Below the pieces are notes generated by a model. It made no database searches. It was given only the letters and a program-made list of their open reading frames with translations, and was not told the DNA's origin. A DNA stretch of 64,000 nucleotides, taken from NCBI RefSeq assembly GCF_019670125.1, contig NZ_AP023033.1:2903001-2967000 (forward strand). The letters run 5' to 3'. The translations under genes and the position numbers were made by a program. Each line of letters opens with the position of its first letter. The stretch's first letter is position 1. Source of the stretch: Agarivorans aestuarii (lineage in GTDB: Bacteria; Pseudomonadota; Gammaproteobacteria; Enterobacterales; Celerinatantimonadaceae). Below are positions 41,009 through 49,744 of the stretch, in pieces.

Positions 41009-41682
41009 TGAATAAGCAAGCGGCGGTATTGTTCGACCTTGATGGTACCTTACTTGATACTGCACCAGACTTAGGCGCTGCTGCTAACTATGTGCTAGAG
41101 CAACACCAACAGGCGCCGCTCAGCTTAGCCCAAGCGCGCCAGCTTAGCTCTCATGGCGCTATAGGTTTGCTAAAGGCTGGCTTTGGCAACCTTTGGGAGC
41201 AACAACCCCAAGCTGAATTACGCCAACAATTACTTGACTACTACGAGCAAAACATCTGCCAAGGCACCGATTTTTTCCCCGGTATTAAACAAGCATTACA
41301 ATGGCTTAACCAACACCAGATCCCTTGGGGTGTAATTACTAATAAACCCGAGGGCTTAAGTAAGCAGTTACTTCGCTTCTTCCCCGAGTTTGAACAGTCG
41401 GGAGTACTGGTTGGTGGTGATACACTGCCACTGCGTAAGCCCGACCCAGCGCCCATGCTTTTGGCTTGCCAAATCATAAAGGTTAAGCCTGAGAACTGCT
41501 TATATGTGGGCGATGCTGAACGCGATATTCAGGCGGGCAATGTTACCAATATGACTACCCTACTTGCCCTGTGGGGTTATCTCTCTGAAGAGGACAAAGT
41601 TGAGCAATGGGCTGCAAATATTCACTGCCAAAAAAGTGAACAGCTCGAACAAACAATAATCGACTGGCTGGGCGATTTGTAA
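41008..41682 (+). CDS. HAD-family phosphatase, Gph/MupP type
   Basis: A 224-residue HAD hydrolase with motif I FDLDGTLLDTAPD (nucleophile Asp in DLDGT), motif II in GVITNKPEG, and motif III/IV KPDPAPM with YVGDAERDIQAG. It could be phosphoglycolate phosphatase (Gph). Alternatively it could be the ubiG-linked MupP, which acts on N-acetylmuramate 6-phosphate in Pseudomonas wall recycling and also sits beside ubiG. The sequence does not let me decide. It overlaps the ubiG stop by one base, a tight link found in several gammaproteobacteria. Confidence 0.85.
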   Translation: MNKQAAVLFDLDGTLLDTAPDLGAAANYVLEQHQQAPLSLAQARQLSSHGAIGLLKAGFGNLWEQQPQAELRQQLLDYYEQNICQGTDFFPGIKQALQWLNQHQIPWGVITNKPEGLSKQLLRFFPEFEQSGVLVGGDTLPLRKPDPAPMLLACQIIKVKPENCLYVGDAERDIQAGNVTNMTTLLALWGYLSEEDKVEQWAANIHCQKSEQLEQTIIDWLGDL

Positions 41683-41818
41683 GCAAGTTCAAGTTTTATA
41701 AAAATAAATTTTTTGAGTAAAATTTTACGAAAAAAAACTTGCATTAATGCAAGCTTAGTCAGCTTATATAGATAGCTAGTTAGTAACTACTAACATAGCC
41801 AAGTTATTTGCAAGTTAT

Positions 41819-41834
41819 ACACAATATCTTCAAC
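41819..41834. promoter_or_regulatory. NrdR-like box 1 (weak)
   Basis: ACACAATATCTTCAAC matches the left half of the NrdR box (ACACWATAT) well and the right half poorly. It lies just before the presumed -35 box. Its pairing with box 2 is at 75 bp, wider than the usual 31-32 bp, so it is less certain. Confidence 0.4.
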
Positions 41835-41845
41835 TTTGCCAAGAC

Positions 41846-41874
41846 TTGCGAAAAAGCCAAAACCTCATTATCTT
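41846..41874 (+). promoter_or_regulatory. Probable sigma-70 promoter of nrdA-nrdB-yfaE
   Basis: TTGCGA (41846-41851) and TATCTT (41869-41874) are separated by 17 bases. The start would be near 41881, leaving a leader of about 90 bases before nrdA. Confidence 0.5.
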
Positions 41875-41893
41875 GTATCCATAAAATTTGAAA

Positions 41894-41909
41894 ACACTAT
41901 ATCTAGTGG
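41894..41909. promoter_or_regulatory. NrdR-like box 2 (strong)
   Basis: ACACTATATCTAGTGG closely matches the NrdR consensus ACACWATATWTWGTGT and is nearly palindromic. It lies just after the presumed start site, where binding would block transcription of the reductase genes. Confidence 0.65.
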
Positions 41910-41972
41910 CTAAGGAAGAATAGCAGTACTAGATAAGCAGTAGCGAAATTAGGATAACAGGGCCTCCCCTTC

Positions 41973-44258
41973 ATGAATAAAGATCTTCTGATAACCAAAC
42001 GCAGCGGTAAACAAGAAGCGATCAACTTAGACAAGATTCACCGAGTGATAACTTGGGCCGCCAAAGGCCTTAAAAATGTCTCGGTATCGCAGGTAGAACT
42101 TAAGTCTCATATCCAGTTCTACGATGGCATGGCCACTAAAGATATTCATGAAACCATTATTAAGGCTGCGGCAGATTTAATCTCTCAAGAAACGCCAGAT
42201 TACCAGTTTTTGGCGGCGCGTTTAGCGGTATTCCATTTACGCAAAAAAGCCTATGGCCAATTTGAGCCACCTAAGCTTTACGACCATGTAGTAAAACAGT
42301 GTGAAGCTGGCCGCTACGACATGCATTTGCTTAAAGACTACAGCCCTGAAGAATTTGCCCAAATGGACGACTTTATCGACCATTGGCGCGACATGGACTT
42401 CTCATACGGCGCAGTTAAGCAACTTGAAGGTAAATACCTAGTACAAAACCGAGTGACCGGTGAGATTTTCGAAAGCGCCCAGTTCTTGTATATTTTGGTA
42501 GCAGCTTGCCTATTTGCTCACTATGACAAGTCGGTTCGACTTAAATACATCCGGCGTTTTTACGACGCGACGTCGAAATTCAAAATCTCGTTACCTACAC
42601 CAATTATGTCAGGTGTACGTACCCCTACTCGCCAATTTAGCTCTTGTGTATTGATTGAATGTGGCGATAGCTTGGAATCAATTAATGCTACTGCTTCATC
42701 CATTGTGACTTATGTTTCACAACGCGCGGGCATTGGTATTAACGCTGGTCGTATTCGCGCCCTAGGCAGTGAAATTCGCGGTGGCGAAGCCTTCCATACG
42801 GGTTGTATTCCTTTTTATAAGTACTTCCAAACTGCGGTTAAATGTTGTTCGCAAGGCGGCGTTCGCGGTGGTGCAGCCACTATTTTCTACCCATTCTGGC
42901 ACTTAGAAGTAGAATCACTGCTAGTGCTTAAAAACAACCGTGGTGTAGACGATAACCGCGTTCGTCATATGGACTACGGTGTACAGCTTAACAAGCTGAT
43001 GTACCAACGTTTGGTGAAAGGTGAAAACATCACCCTATTCTCGCCAAGTGATGCACCTGGGCTTTACGACGCCTTCTTTGAAGACCAAGAAAAATTTGAA
43101 AGCTTGTATGTAAAATACGAGCAAGACCCAAGCATTCGTAAAGAGAAAATTAAAGCCGTTGATCTGTTCTCGTTGCTAATGCAAGAGCGCGCCTCTACCG
43201 GTCGAATCTACATTCAAAACGTAGACCACTGTAATACTCACAGTCCATTTGACCCAGCACAAGCGCCGGTACGCCAATCTAACCTTTGTTTAGAAATTGC
43301 CTTACCAACTAAGCCGCTACAACACGTACATGATGAAAATGGCGAGATTGCCCTTTGTACTCTTTCAGCTTTTAACTTAGGTGCTATTGAAGACTTAAAC
43401 GAGCTAGAAGAGCTATCTGACCTTGCTGTTCGGGCTCTCGATAGCCTACTCGATTATCAAGACTACCCAATTAAAGCCGCGAAAAAAGGCTCTGATGGCC
43501 GCCGTACCTTAGGTATAGGTGTTATCAACTACGCCTACTACCTAGCCAAAAATGGCACTAAATACAGTGATGGTAGTGCTAATAACCTTACTCACCGTAC
43601 TTTTGAAGCGATTCAATACTGGTTGCTTAAAGCGTCTATGCGCTTAGCCAAAGAACAAGGCGCTTGCCCAATGTTCAACGAAACCACCTACTCGCAAGGT
43701 GTATTGCCTATCGACACCTATAAGCAGTCTTTAGACAAGCTAAGTGATGAGCCATTACATTACGACTGGGAAGAGCTTCGCGAAGAGATTGTGACTCACG
43801 GCTTACGCAACTCAACGCTTTCTGCCCTAATGCCTTCAGAGACATCTAGTCAGATCTCAAATGCCACTAACGGTATTGAGCCTCCACGTGGCTTTATTAG
43901 CGTTAAAGCCAGTAAAGACGGTATTTTGAAGCAAGTAGTGCCAGAGTTTGAAGCACTTAAAGATAACTATGAACTGCTATGGGATATTCCTAGCAACGAG
44001 GGTTACTTGCAGCTAGTTGGCTTAATGCAGAAGTTTGTTGACCAAAGCATCTCGGCTAACACTAACTACGACCCAAGCCGCTATGAAGGTAACCGCGTAC
44101 CAATGAAGGCATTAATTGCCGACTTGCTAACGGCCTACAAATACGGGGTCAAAACGCTGTACTACCATAACACCCGAGACGGTGCTAGCGACCAGCATGA
44201 TAATATGAAGCCAGAGCCAGAAGATGATGATTGCGCTGGCGGTGCATGTAAGATTTAA
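41973..44258 (+). CDS. nrdA: Ribonucleotide reductase class Ia alpha subunit
   Basis: Reduces NDPs to dNDPs aerobically, with NrdB. The 761 residues begin with an ATP-cone (KRSGKQEAINLDKIHRVITW), the allosteric activity site. Active-site cysteines are visible in FSSCVLIECGDS and SNLCLEIALPT. The C-terminal redox pair is in DDCAGGACKI. It is followed 50 bases later by nrdB and yfaE. NrdR-like boxes upstream suggest dNTP-responsive repression. Confidence 0.98.
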   Translation: MNKDLLITKRSGKQEAINLDKIHRVITWAAKGLKNVSVSQVELKSHIQFYDGMATKDIHETIIKAAADLISQETPDYQFLAARLAVFHLRKKAYGQFEPPKLYDHVVKQCEAGRYDMHLLKDYSPEEFAQMDDFIDHWRDMDFSYGAVKQLEGKYLVQNRVTGEIFESAQFLYILVAACLFAHYDKSVRLKYIRRFYDATSKFKISLPTPIMSGVRTPTRQFSSCVLIECGDSLESINATASSIVTYVSQRAGIGINAGRIRALGSEIRGGEAFHTGCIPFYKYFQTAVKCCSQGGVRGGAATIFYPFWHLEVESLLVLKNNRGVDDNRVRHMDYGVQLNKLMYQRLVKGENITLFSPSDAPGLYDAFFEDQEKFESLYVKYEQDPSIRKEKIKAVDLFSLLMQERASTGRIYIQNVDHCNTHSPFDPAQAPVRQSNLCLEIALPTKPLQHVHDENGEIALCTLSAFNLGAIEDLNELEELSDLAVRALDSLLDYQDYPIKAAKKGSDGRRTLGIGVINYAYYLAKNGTKYSDGSANNLTHRTFEAIQYWLLKASMRLAKEQGACPMFNETTYSQGVLPIDTYKQSLDKLSDEPLHYDWEELREEIVTHGLRNSTLSALMPSETSSQISNATNGIEPPRGFISVKASKDGILKQVVPEFEALKDNYELLWDIPSNEGYLQLVGLMQKFVDQSISANTNYDPSRYEGNRVPMKALIADLLTAYKYGVKTLYYHNTRDGASDQHDNMKPEPEDDDCAGGACKI

Positions 44259-44308
44259 GCCAAGTTTACGCGCTAAAGCGCATTAAGAAATTTTTAGGAA
44301 AAATGTAG

Positions 44309-45439
44309 ATGAGCTACTCAATTTTTACTCAAAATGCCAACGACGCTACCAAAGAGCCAATGTTCTTTGGTCAGCCTGTAAACGTGGCCCGTTATGACCA
44401 ACAACGCCATGAGATTTTTGAGAAATTAATCGAAAAACAATTGTCTTTCTTCTGGCGTCCAGAAGAAGTAGACGTAAGCCGTGACCGTATTGATTACAAC
44501 AAACTGCCGGCTCACGAGCAGCATATTTTTATTAGTAACCTTAAGTACCAAACTCTGCTGGATAGTATTCAAGGGCGCTCGCCTAACGTGGCTTTGTTGC
44601 CACTAGTAAGTTTGCCAGAGCTAGAAACTTGGATTGAAACTTGGGCCTTTAGTGAAACTATTCACTCTCGCTCATACACCCACATTATCCGCAATGTAAT
44701 GGGCAATCCTGGTGAAGTATTTGATGACATCATGAAAAATGAAGAGATCATCAAACGCGCCAACGACATTGCTGGCTACTACGACGAACTTATTCAAGCC
44801 ACCTCTATTTACCACCTACATGGCGAAGGTGAGCACGAGGTTGATGGTGTGGTTCATAACATCACAGTGCGAGAACTTAAGAAAAAGCTCTACCTCTGTA
44901 TAATGTCAGTAAACGTACTTGAAGCGATTCGCTTTTATGTAAGCTTTGCCTGTTCATTCGCCTTTGCTGAGCGCGAGTTAATGGAAGGTAATGCCAAAAT
45001 CATTAAGCTAATTGCCCGTGACGAAGCACTGCATTTAACCGGTACTCAGCACATGATTAACCTAATGCGCGAAGGCAAAGACGATCCAGAAATGGCCGAA
45101 ATTGCTGCCGAGTGTGAAGTAGATGCATGGCGCATGTTTACTGATGCTGCAGAGCAAGAAAAAGAATGGGCAAAATATCTATTCAAAGATGGTTCAATGA
45201 TTGGTTTAAATGAAGACATTCTTTGCCAATACGTTGAATACATTACCAATACCCGCATGCAGGCTGTAGGTTTGTTACCTTGCTTTGAAGATCGAAGCAA
45301 TCCTATCCCTTGGATTAACTCTTGGTTGGTATCAGACAACGTACAAGTGGCACCACAAGAAGCAGAGATTAGCTCTTACTTAGTAGGGCAAATTGACTCT
45401 AGTATTGATATCGACGACTTCGAGGACTTTGAGCTGTAA
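44309..45439 (+). CDS. nrdB: Ribonucleotide reductase class Ia beta subunit
   Basis: Provides the di-iron tyrosyl radical for NrdA. The 376 residues contain the radical-Tyr region [15 protein letters not shown] near 118-132 and iron ligands in [28 protein letters not shown] and [12 protein letters not shown]. The C-terminus [15 protein letters not shown] is the NrdA-binding tail. The stop overlaps the yfaE ATG by one base. Confidence 0.98.
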   Translation: MSYSIFTQNANDATKEPMFFGQPVNVARYDQQRHEIFEKLIEKQLSFFWRPEEVDVSRDRIDYNKLPAHEQHIFISNLKYQTLLDSIQGRSPNVALLPLVSLPELETWIETWAFSETIHSRSYTHIIRNVMGNPGEVFDDIMKNEEIIKRANDIAGYYDELIQATSIYHLHGEGEHEVDGVVHNITVRELKKKLYLCIMSVNVLEAIRFYVSFACSFAFAERELMEGNAKIIKLIARDEALHLTGTQHMINLMREGKDDPEMAEIAAECEVDAWRMFTDAAEQEKEWAKYLFKDGSMIGLNEDILCQYVEYITNTRMQAVGLLPCFEDRSNPIPWINSWLVSDNVQVAPQEAEISSYLVGQIDSSIDIDDFEDFEL

Positions 45440-45726
45440 TGTCTCAAAAAGAAGGCCGCGTTATTGCAGGCGGAATAGAAGTGGTGGTTGATAGCCACCA
45501 CAAAAGCATCTTAGAAGCGTATGAGCAAGCTGGCTTTACGCCGGAGTATCATTGCCGAGAAGGTGTGTGCGGCGCCTGCAGAACCACCCTAGTAAAAGGC
45601 GAAGTGGAATATAGCCACACGCCTTTAGCTAACATTCCTAAAGGGCAAATCCTAAGCTGTTGTAGTAAACCCAAAGGCACTGTTGAACTGGCAGAGCAAC
45701 CACCTTTCAAACGGCAAATTGCCTAG
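45439..45726 (+). CDS. yfaE: 2Fe-2S ferredoxin YfaE, NrdB maintenance
   Basis: Small plant-type ferredoxin of 95 residues that helps rebuild the NrdB cofactor. The four cluster cysteines are in CREGVCGACRTTL and ILSCCSKP, in the usual CX4CX2C...C pattern. It is translationally coupled to nrdB, as in E. coli, and followed by an intrinsic terminator 30 bases later. Confidence 0.95.
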   Translation: MSQKEGRVIAGGIEVVVDSHHKSILEAYEQAGFTPEYHCREGVCGACRTTLVKGEVEYSHTPLANIPKGQILSCCSKPKGTVELAEQPPFKRQIA

Positions 45727-45754
45727 CTATAACCACGCACCATGCATTAAAAAT

Positions 45755-45778
45755 AGCGCTAGTTGATAGCGCTTTTTT
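45755..45778 (+). terminator. Intrinsic terminator after nrdA-nrdB-yfaE
   Basis: Arms AGCGCTA and TAGCGCT surround a five-base loop GTTGA and are followed by TTTTT. It ends the nrd operon. Confidence 0.9.
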
Positions 45779-45964
45779 GTTTATGCAGCTTACGTTATAT
45801 CAAAGACTCTACATTGTATTTACCGATATATCGCTACTGAACAAAGAGATAGATTCCCTTTTTCTAAGCTGTACGTGAACTATACTTTCAATAATCTCTT
45901 TAGTTTTTCGGCAAGTAACAGATAACTTAACTATCTGTGATTTTCTTTGTCTTGTGAGGCCAAC

Positions 45965-46837
45965 ATGATCATTCGGCGTCAACCCTTAATAGCAATTAGT
46001 AGCAGCTTGTTGCTGCTTACCGCTGTGTTGATTGGCTGGAAGGTATTGAATCCGCCTGCGATAGGTGAAAACGCGATATGTCGCGCAGCTATCGCGACTC
46101 ACTTTATGCAGCGCCAACTAGGACAAATTCAAGCACTACCCGACTACCCGCATCAATACGTAAGTGCCAGCCATTTAGGTGATGTGCCTAAATCTCTAGG
46201 ATGCCAAATTAGCGGCCAACTCATCAGCATTAGCGAGCAGCAACATGCCGTTGCAAACTTGTACTTTGAACAAAAAAGAAACCAAGTAGCGATTATTGTG
46301 CCGCGACCAGCAGCACCTAGCCGAGTTAGGTTGTTTACCCGAGAACAGCTCACTTTTCCTAAAGTACGTTTAGCTAAGCACGATTTAGCCACCGGCATTC
46401 ATGAAATGTATGGCGAAGGTTTTGATACTAACCAAATTATCCAGCAAACCGTTGCGCTGCTTAAAGCTAACCATATTTGCGGCCAACTGGAGCGCCAACA
46501 AAACTTAAAGTTATCACCGGTACCAGTGAACGATAGTTACATGAAGCAAGCGAGTATACTTACGCCTTACCTCATAAATATGGTGCAACGCTCGCCGCTT
46601 AATGTTGATGAAATGCTTAAAACCAAACAACAAATTGCGAGTTTAGAACAGGGCTTCCAACAAAATACTCAAAGCTTGGTACAGTGGTTACAACAAACCG
46701 AAAGCAATACACCAATAGATAAACGCTTATTGGAATATCATTTGCGCGACTTACGCCGTGCCAATCCGCGCTTATATTTGCCAAGTAACTGCTTGCAGGC
46801 TTACATTCACTCGGCGGAGCTAACCCAAACCCTATAA
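45965..46837 (+). CDS. Uncharacterised membrane-anchored protein
   Basis: I do not recognise the family. From ATG 45965 (GAGG five bases upstream) it has 290 residues. An N-terminal hydrophobic segment (PLIAISSSLLLLTAVLIGWK, about 7-26) is a likely anchor or signal. The rest looks periplasmic: mixed alpha/beta with several cysteines (ICRAAI, LGCQIS, HICGQL, SNCLQA) that could form disulfides, and a Gln-rich helical C-terminal third. It is a single gene with a 219-base upstream gap after the nrd terminator. No function can be stated. Confidence 0.75.
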   Translation: MIIRRQPLIAISSSLLLLTAVLIGWKVLNPPAIGENAICRAAIATHFMQRQLGQIQALPDYPHQYVSASHLGDVPKSLGCQISGQLISISEQQHAVANLYFEQKRNQVAIIVPRPAAPSRVRLFTREQLTFPKVRLAKHDLATGIHEMYGEGFDTNQIIQQTVALLKANHICGQLERQQNLKLSPVPVNDSYMKQASILTPYLINMVQRSPLNVDEMLKTKQQIASLEQGFQQNTQSLVQWLQQTESNTPIDKRLLEYHLRDLRRANPRLYLPSNCLQAYIHSAELTQTL

Positions 46838-46926
46838 GTGTTAACAAATGTGTCTTAGCGCATGTTGTATTCGCGCGTATTCGTTATACACTAGGGCTAA
46901 TACTTTTGAGAGAGGATATACGCACG

Positions 46927-47277
46927 ATGGTAACTGATAGTGAAGGTTACATTCAGTTAATTGGATTTTTAACAGATAACTTAGCGCTGTTTGAGCATAC
47001 TCAAGCTCAGCAAAATCCCTTAACTATTTGCGACTATGTCTCTGAGCAACTATCAGAAAGCGTGATGTTGGTTTGTCGTCAACATGAGCATTTAGACAGT
47101 GAACATCGCTTTACCGTGATTCGCGAGATAGATGCAATAGTTAACGACTTAGAACAAGTTCTCTCTGGGGTGTGGATGTCTAGCCCTACCCAGCAGCAAC
47201 AGCAATTCATTGATGAGTTTGTTGGCTTAATCAAAAACATGTTTGATAACCAACTAATCGCTGTAGACCCTATTTAG
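46927..47277 (+). CDS. Small acidic helical protein, possibly DUF3802
   Basis: A 116-residue protein from ATG 46927 (GAGAGAGG about 10 bases upstream), beginning MVTDSEGYIQLIGFLTDNLA. It is all-helical by composition, acidic, and without signal peptide or membrane segment. It resembles the DUF3802 family of Vibrio and relatives by recollection, but I cannot check. Function unknown. It is convergent with metR, whose stop lies seven bases beyond its own. Confidence 0.65.
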   Translation: MVTDSEGYIQLIGFLTDNLALFEHTQAQQNPLTICDYVSEQLSESVMLVCRQHEHLDSEHRFTVIREIDAIVNDLEQVLSGVWMSSPTQQQQQFIDEFVGLIKNMFDNQLIAVDPI

Positions 47278-47284
47278 TCGTCGG

Positions 47285-48208
47285 TTATTTATCACCGATA
47301 GCTTTAATACCATCGAGATGACTAAAACAATGCTCCCGGGCAATATCTAAAAACGCTTCGATATAGGCGCTGTCTTGATGGCTTTCATGGCGCGCCGCAT
47401 ATAAGTTTTGCCACAGTTTCCCATCTCCTAGCTCACGCGTCACAATGTAGCCTTTATTAACATATTCAGTTAATGCCCAATTTGGCAATACTGCTACCCC
47501 GCGGCCACTGGCTACCAGCTGCATCATCATAATCGTCATATCCACTTTACGTACCGCTAAGGGTTCAACGCCAGCAGGGTCTAAAAACAGATTAAACAGA
47601 TCTAAACGATGAGTATCTACTGGGTAAGAAATGAGCACTTGATTGGCAAAATCTTCTGCTTCTATTACCGGCTTGTCTACCAAAGGATGACTAGGGCTTA
47701 AAGCAAGGGTCGGCTGATAAGAGAACAGTGGCGAAAATACAATGCCTTCACTGGGCTGAGGGTCTGAAGTAATAACCAAATCCAGTTGCCCTTGGGCAAG
47801 TTCTGGTAAGGGTTCAAAACTAAAGCCGCTGCTAAAATCTAACTCAACATCTGGCCACAAACCTCGGTAATTATCGATAGCAGGCATCAACCAGTTAAAG
47901 CAACTATGACACTCAATGGCTAAGTGCAAACGCCCCGCTTGACCACCAACTAAACGGGCCAGTTCACGCTCAGTATGTTGAACTTGTTCTAGCACATTAT
48001 CTGCTAACTCTAACACCCGTAAGCCTGCCATAGTAAAACGCAAAGGCTTGGTTTTACGCACAAACAGCTTCGCCCCAATGCGCGACTCTAACTCTTTGAG
48101 CTGATGCGAAAGTGCCGATTGGGTTAAGCATAAACGCTGCGCAGCTACCACCAAAGAGCCGGTTTCTCTTAAGGCTTGCAAGGTTTTTAAGTGTTTGAGT
48201 TCTAACAT
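47285..48208 (-). CDS. metR: LysR-type regulator MetR
   Basis: Transcription regulator of methionine genes that uses homocysteine as co-effector. The HTH is at 1-60 (MLELKHLKTLQALRETGSLV, LTQSALSHQLKELESRIG), very close to E. coli MetR. The effector domain keeps the MetR-specific AIECHSCFNWLMPAIDNYR and LDLVITSDPQPSEGI. I set the start at ATG 48208, giving 307 residues. It is usually beside metE, but here it faces alaA across 169 bases. I saw no TGAA-N5-TTCA MetR site between them. Confidence 0.93.
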   Translation of the reverse strand: MLELKHLKTLQALRETGSLVVAAQRLCLTQSALSHQLKELESRIGAKLFVRKTKPLRFTMAGLRVLELADNVLEQVQHTERELARLVGGQAGRLHLAIECHSCFNWLMPAIDNYRGLWPDVELDFSSGFSFEPLPELAQGQLDLVITSDPQPSEGIVFSPLFSYQPTLALSPSHPLVDKPVIEAEDFANQVLISYPVDTHRLDLFNLFLDPAGVEPLAVRKVDMTIMMMQLVASGRGVAVLPNWALTEYVNKGYIVTRELGDGKLWQNLYAARHESHQDSAYIEAFLDIAREHCFSHLDGIKAIGDK

Positions 48209-48377
48209 AGTCTCGCAGTAGTCAATTATGTTGCGCGGCCAGTTTATCACCATCTAACGCGGTTCTGCGCTTTCTTAATAAAAAATCCTGAAAAAGCGCA
48301 ATTAGCTTGCCTAAACACTTGCATGCTACCGCAAAAAATAAGTTAATACGTTTATTGTAAAGGGACCCATTATCATC

Positions 48378-49598
48378 ATGTATCAAATAGAGAAGTCACA
48401 TAAGCTAGACAACGTATGTTACGACATCCGTGGTCCAGTGCTGAAACAAGCAAAACGCCTCGAAGAAGACGGCCACCGTGTTATCAAATTAAATATTGGC
48501 AATACTGCCGAATTTAATTTTGAAGCCCCTGAAGAAATTCTGGTAGATGTTATTCATAACCTACCTACCGCCCAAGGCTACTGTGACTCAAAAGGTTTAT
48601 TCTCTGCCCGCAAAGCGGTGATGCATCATTATCAATTGCAAGGCTTACGCACTACTACCCTAGAAGATATCTATTTAGGTAACGGTGTGAGTGAGCTAAT
48701 CGTAATGGCCATGCAAGCGCTGCTTAATAATGGCGATGAAATGTTAGTGCCAGCTCCCGACTACCCATTATGGACAGCCGCTGTAACACTATCTGGCGGT
48801 AACCCAGTACATTACGAATGTGATGAACAAGCAGGCTGGTTCCCAGACATTGAAGATATTCGTAGCAAAATTACTCCACGCACCAAAGGCTTAGTGGTAA
48901 TTAACCCAAACAATCCTACTGGCGCTGTTTATAGCAAAGAGCTGCTTCTAGAGTTAGTAGAGTTAGCACGTCAGCATAATCTGATTTTGTTTGCCGATGA
49001 GATCTACTCAAAAGTGATTTACGATGAAGCCCAACATGTGCCGATGTCTACTTTGTCAGACGACGTATTAACCCTCACCTTTAACGGTTTATCTAAGGCT
49101 TATCGAGTCTGTGGTTTCCGCTCGGGTTGGATGCTAGTAAGCGGTCCTAAACATCGCGCTAAAGATTACATAGATGGTTTAGATATGTTGGCCTCAATGC
49201 GCTTGTGTGCCAATGTGCCAGTTCAGCATGCCATTCAAACCGCACTAGGTGGTTACCAAAGCATTAACGAGCTAATCGTACCCGGCGGTCGTTTATATGA
49301 GCAGCGCAACCTAGCTTGGCAACTACTCAATGACATTCCTGGAGTAAGCTGCGTAAAACCCCAAGGCGCGATGTACTTGTTCCCTAAACTTGATGTGAAA
49401 AAATTCAACATTAAAGACGATCAACAGTTCGCCTTAGATTTGCTACAGCAAGAGAAAATTTTGGTGGTGCAAGGTACTGGTTTCAACTGGACCAAACCAG
49501 ATCACTTCCGCATTGTATTTTTGCCTCGTGAAGAAGAGTTGCGTGAGGCTATTGGCCGCATAGCAACTTTCTTAGACGGTTATCGCCAAGCCGATTAA
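48378..49598 (+). CDS. alaA: Alanine-synthesising transaminase AlaA
   Basis: PLP aminotransferase making alanine from pyruvate and glutamate. Near-identity to E. coli AlaA is visible by eye: KSHKLDNVCYDIRGPVLKQA at the start, then NLPTAQGYCDSKGLFSARKA, DYPLWTAAVTLSGG and NPNNPTGAVYSKELL. The PLP-lysine segment is NGLSKAYRVCGFRSGWM. The length, 406, matches. It is divergent from metR and ends in a clear terminator. In E. coli alaA lies beside yfbR; here a dGTPase follows. Confidence 0.97.
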   Translation: MYQIEKSHKLDNVCYDIRGPVLKQAKRLEEDGHRVIKLNIGNTAEFNFEAPEEILVDVIHNLPTAQGYCDSKGLFSARKAVMHHYQLQGLRTTTLEDIYLGNGVSELIVMAMQALLNNGDEMLVPAPDYPLWTAAVTLSGGNPVHYECDEQAGWFPDIEDIRSKITPRTKGLVVINPNNPTGAVYSKELLLELVELARQHNLILFADEIYSKVIYDEAQHVPMSTLSDDVLTLTFNGLSKAYRVCGFRSGWMLVSGPKHRAKDYIDGLDMLASMRLCANVPVQHAIQTALGGYQSINELIVPGGRLYEQRNLAWQLLNDIPGVSCVKPQGAMYLFPKLDVKKFNIKDDQQFALDLLQQEKILVVQGTGFNWTKPDHFRIVFLPREEELREAIGRIATFLDGYRQAD

Positions 49599-49625
49599 TG
49601 GCGGCTTGCTTTAAAAAAATTCAAC

Positions 49626-49650
49626 AAGGGTGCTTTAAGCACCCTTTTTT
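49626..49650 (+). terminator. Intrinsic terminator after alaA
   Basis: AAGGGTGC pairs with GCACCCTT around a TTTAA loop and is followed by a run of Ts. It lies about 28 bases after the alaA stop. Confidence 0.92.
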
Positions 49651-49744
49651 ATTACCCACAATTCAGCCAAGAGCATCAGCTTAAGGCCATGTTATTTTTA
49701 GATAATCTGTTGTAGTGTAGTTGTAAGCAATGTGGGAGCGTGCA

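Larger units (their letters stand above)
41683..41972 (+). other. nrdA upstream region
   Basis: These 290 AT-rich bases contain no gene. A perfect 16-bp palindrome CTTGCATTAATGCAAG is at 41738-41753 (a T-run follows it only on the minus strand). The likely nrdA promoter and two NrdR-like boxes are listed separately. Confidence 0.7.

Noticed and set aside
48209-48377. MetR operator between metR and alaA
   Set aside because: No TGAA-N5-TTCA palindrome; only a single TGAAAAA half-match.
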